Part shown: positions 62,201-64,000 of the stretch, in pieces | Position numbering within the stretch: position 1 is the first letter of the stretch | Layout of the letters: the number at the start of each line of letters is the position of its first letter | Assembly (NCBI RefSeq): GCF_040412425.1 | Contig: NC_089792.1 | Span: 22,312,199 to 22,376,198 of the forward strand | Direction: 5' to 3' | Source of the DNA: Macrobrachium rosenbergii | Taxonomy: Eukaryota; Arthropoda; Malacostraca; Decapoda; Palaemonidae | Length of the DNA: 64,000 nucleotides | Notes under the pieces: generated by a model | What the model was told of the DNA's origin: nothing | Database searches by the model: none | What the model saw: the letters and a program-made list of their open reading frames with translations, nothing else | Made by a program: the position numbers and the translations under genes

Positions 62201-63845
62201 CAAGTGGATCTCGTGAAAAATATGGAATGGTTTTGCGTAAAGAACGCTAAGTGAATGACAGAAATCGAGATAGGGGAAGAACAGTGTTGGTTTTAGTTAA
62301 GAAATATCTGATGAGAATTTTTATAAGAAAATGTTTCATCAGGTATTTGAAAGTGAAAGGGAAAGCTTTTCATTTGAAAAGTAATTTAGCGAGCTTTCAG
62401 AATACAATATGTGTATGGATTTGATACAACTTATTATTAAGGATGAGGAAGCCAATACTTTCGTGTGTAAGAGGGTCTCAGACAAGAAGCGTTAGGATTT
62501 CAGGGTGTTTTAATAATACTTATACGAATGACGTAAGACGGAAGAGCAAGATGGTGGAATAAGGAGAGAAAGATGTATGAAGAGAGCTGAATGATTTGTA
62601 TTTATGAATGAATATTAAGGGCCTCACTAGCAGCCTCCTTCTCATTCATGAAAATACAAATCCTTTTAAAGACCTCGTTATTATCAGCTAGTCTTTCTTG
62701 TGCTTTGTACATTGACAAGACGTTAACCGAGATAAATTTATTTATACCTGAGTGCCAGATAGTTTCCAATAATACCTTGATTACTTCTGTTTTAGTTTGT
62801 CTTCTCTATCTCTTTTGAACTGTTAAAGAATTTCGTTAAAATAATTTCTTGGTCATTTAAAGTTTCCCAATCACTTCTAATTAAGGATTGTATTTATGTA
62901 GGCTATCTGTGTGTATATGTATCATTCACCTTCATAATACTTCATTCAGGTTGAACTTTTTCTGGAAAACTTGTGTCAAATCAGCTTCATGCATAAAGCT
63001 TAACGCTTAGGAACGCTTTTCATAGCCGTTGGCTTTTAATTTTTTGAATTTTATTTTTGATTTTGAATTTCAGATGAAAGCAAATGAATCTTAATTTAAC
63101 TACCTGAAATCCCAAAGAAAACCTGTTGTTTTTGTGAACTAATACGCACTGTACAGACATAGGTTTTGCGAGGTGTTCTGTGATTATTGTCTCTCTGTAT
63201 TTGTTCGTTTGGATTACTAGTCTTTCCTCTTTAATTCTGTTCCTAAGCGCTGGGTCCCTTTGTCTCCTGTTTCGCCACAACCCTGGAAACCTCCTTCACA
63301 AATTTAGAGACATGCCACCAATTAAGTGTTCCTTGTTCTCTCTGAATTCCAGGACTAAAGAATTACACGCTTATATGACTGTTGTTGTCTTTTGAACATT
63401 CTGGATTTCCTCAGTATTTAAGCCTTGCTGCGACAGTAAATATTTTAAGAAAAATAAATTTGGTATCGATTGTAGGATATTTAGCTGTGAACCAATAGAG
63501 AATTGCAGCTAAAAGCTGAATAATAAGATATAAAAATGTAATATTTTATGTTCATTATGCTTGATGATCAACATGGTCTTATGGTTAATGAATGATCAAT
63601 TCCATCATTTTGGATTACTTTTTGGAAAAACGTCGTCAATAAGTGTCTTATAGAAAGCATTTCTTGTGGAGACCTCATTATCACTGACAGGTTTCTAATT
63701 GAATTCCTTCCAATTAATGGCAAACCATTATATTCCAGATCTTTGATATGTTTACTGTTGGAATTAGTTGGAATTAGTAATCCATAATGATAAGGCCTAC
63801 CAACTGGAAGTCATATGTAGGTTATGGAGCATAGAAATTTTTTTG
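58090..63845. other. Mostly featureless stretch
   Basis: Apart from AT repeats at 58090-58150, (CT)n at 59194-59243, short AG at 60230-60246 and ATC/ATA repeats at 62017-62056, I see no repeat family or coding motif. Frames are all under 100 codons and without domains. A possible but unconvincing LINE trace at about 62440-62600 is discussed among the rejected items. Confidence 0.5.
59194..59243. repeat. (CT)n microsatellite
   Basis: About 24 CT units. Confidence 0.95.
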
Positions 63846-63848
63846 CAC

Positions 63849-63849
63849 A

Positions 63850-63906
<57 letters not shown>

Positions 63907-63935
63907 TATACATATATATATATATGTATGGATAC
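63849..63935. repeat. (AT)n microsatellite
   Basis: AT runs with a TTATAT and a GTGTATAC interruption, near the window end. Confidence 0.95.
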
Positions 63936-64000
63936 ATGTATACACACACTTTTACATATTCATATACAAATGTTAGTGATACACGCACACAAAATGAAAG

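Noticed and set aside
62440..62600. Possible LINE reverse transcriptase trace (LRQ and ISGCFNNTYTNDV-like words)
   Set aside because: The words only loosely resemble the VRQG...LFN.Y..DV block, need several frameshifts, and lack the YADD motif. Not better than chance by eye.

Overview
This window looks like non-coding, repeat-saturated nuclear DNA from a decapod crustacean (shrimp, prawn, crayfish or crab). The evidence is AT-rich, intron-like sequence, dozens of very long (AT)n, (AG)n/(CT)n and (AAT)n microsatellites, and several short interspersed repeats that I recognise from memory as typical of decapod genomes. I cannot name the species. I found no intact host gene, no rRNA or free-standing tRNA gene, no CRISPR array and no bacterial-style operon. 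The coding traces are almost all broken transposable-element proteins. One short stretch (50458-50578) could be a host exon.

Layout. 1-3050: a 201-bp direct duplication, then a degenerate 73-bp repeat field that surrounds the last ~68 codons of a Helitron/PIF1-type helicase. 3110-3510: first copy of a dispersed element with three predicted stem-loops (family H; other copies at 31840-32050 and 49966-50395). 4249-16085: copies of two short interspersed families (S1, tRNA-derived; S2, with TATTC-type ends), a degenerate third SINE (12705-12935) and an A-rich 34-bp minisatellite (14480-15070). 16700-24100: microsatellites, then two sets of decayed tandem duplications. 25380-29412: the 3' end of one LINE on the minus strand, then a CR1-like LINE inserted inside an S2 copy. 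30190-30507: a mariner-type DNA-binding domain. 34096-36292: a 2.2-kb minisatellite with a 51-bp (17-codon) period. 36853-37115: a long palindrome. 41298-41660: a broken Mutator-like transposase. 44520-45265: a LINE remnant split by an S1 SINE. 47797-53040: S2 copies, the third H copy, a truncated CR1-like copy and a ~46-bp minisatellite split by an S2 insertion. 53523-57957: a 4.4-kb element with pogo/Tigger-like ends and TA target duplication, containing three tandem units, a 34-bp minisatellite, a 493-bp MITE and an S1 SINE. It is followed at once by a 123-bp foldback. 58090-63850: almost featureless.

The pieces do not form a pathway. Together they record nested insertion and local tandem amplification. 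The best candidates for something undescribed are the pogo-ended composite, which preserves both a MITE empty site and the birth of a minisatellite from a single monomer; the three-hairpin family H; and the 51-bp array, whose period keeps long frames open on both strands. All copy comparisons were made by eye within this window, and family names rest on recalled motifs, not on searches.
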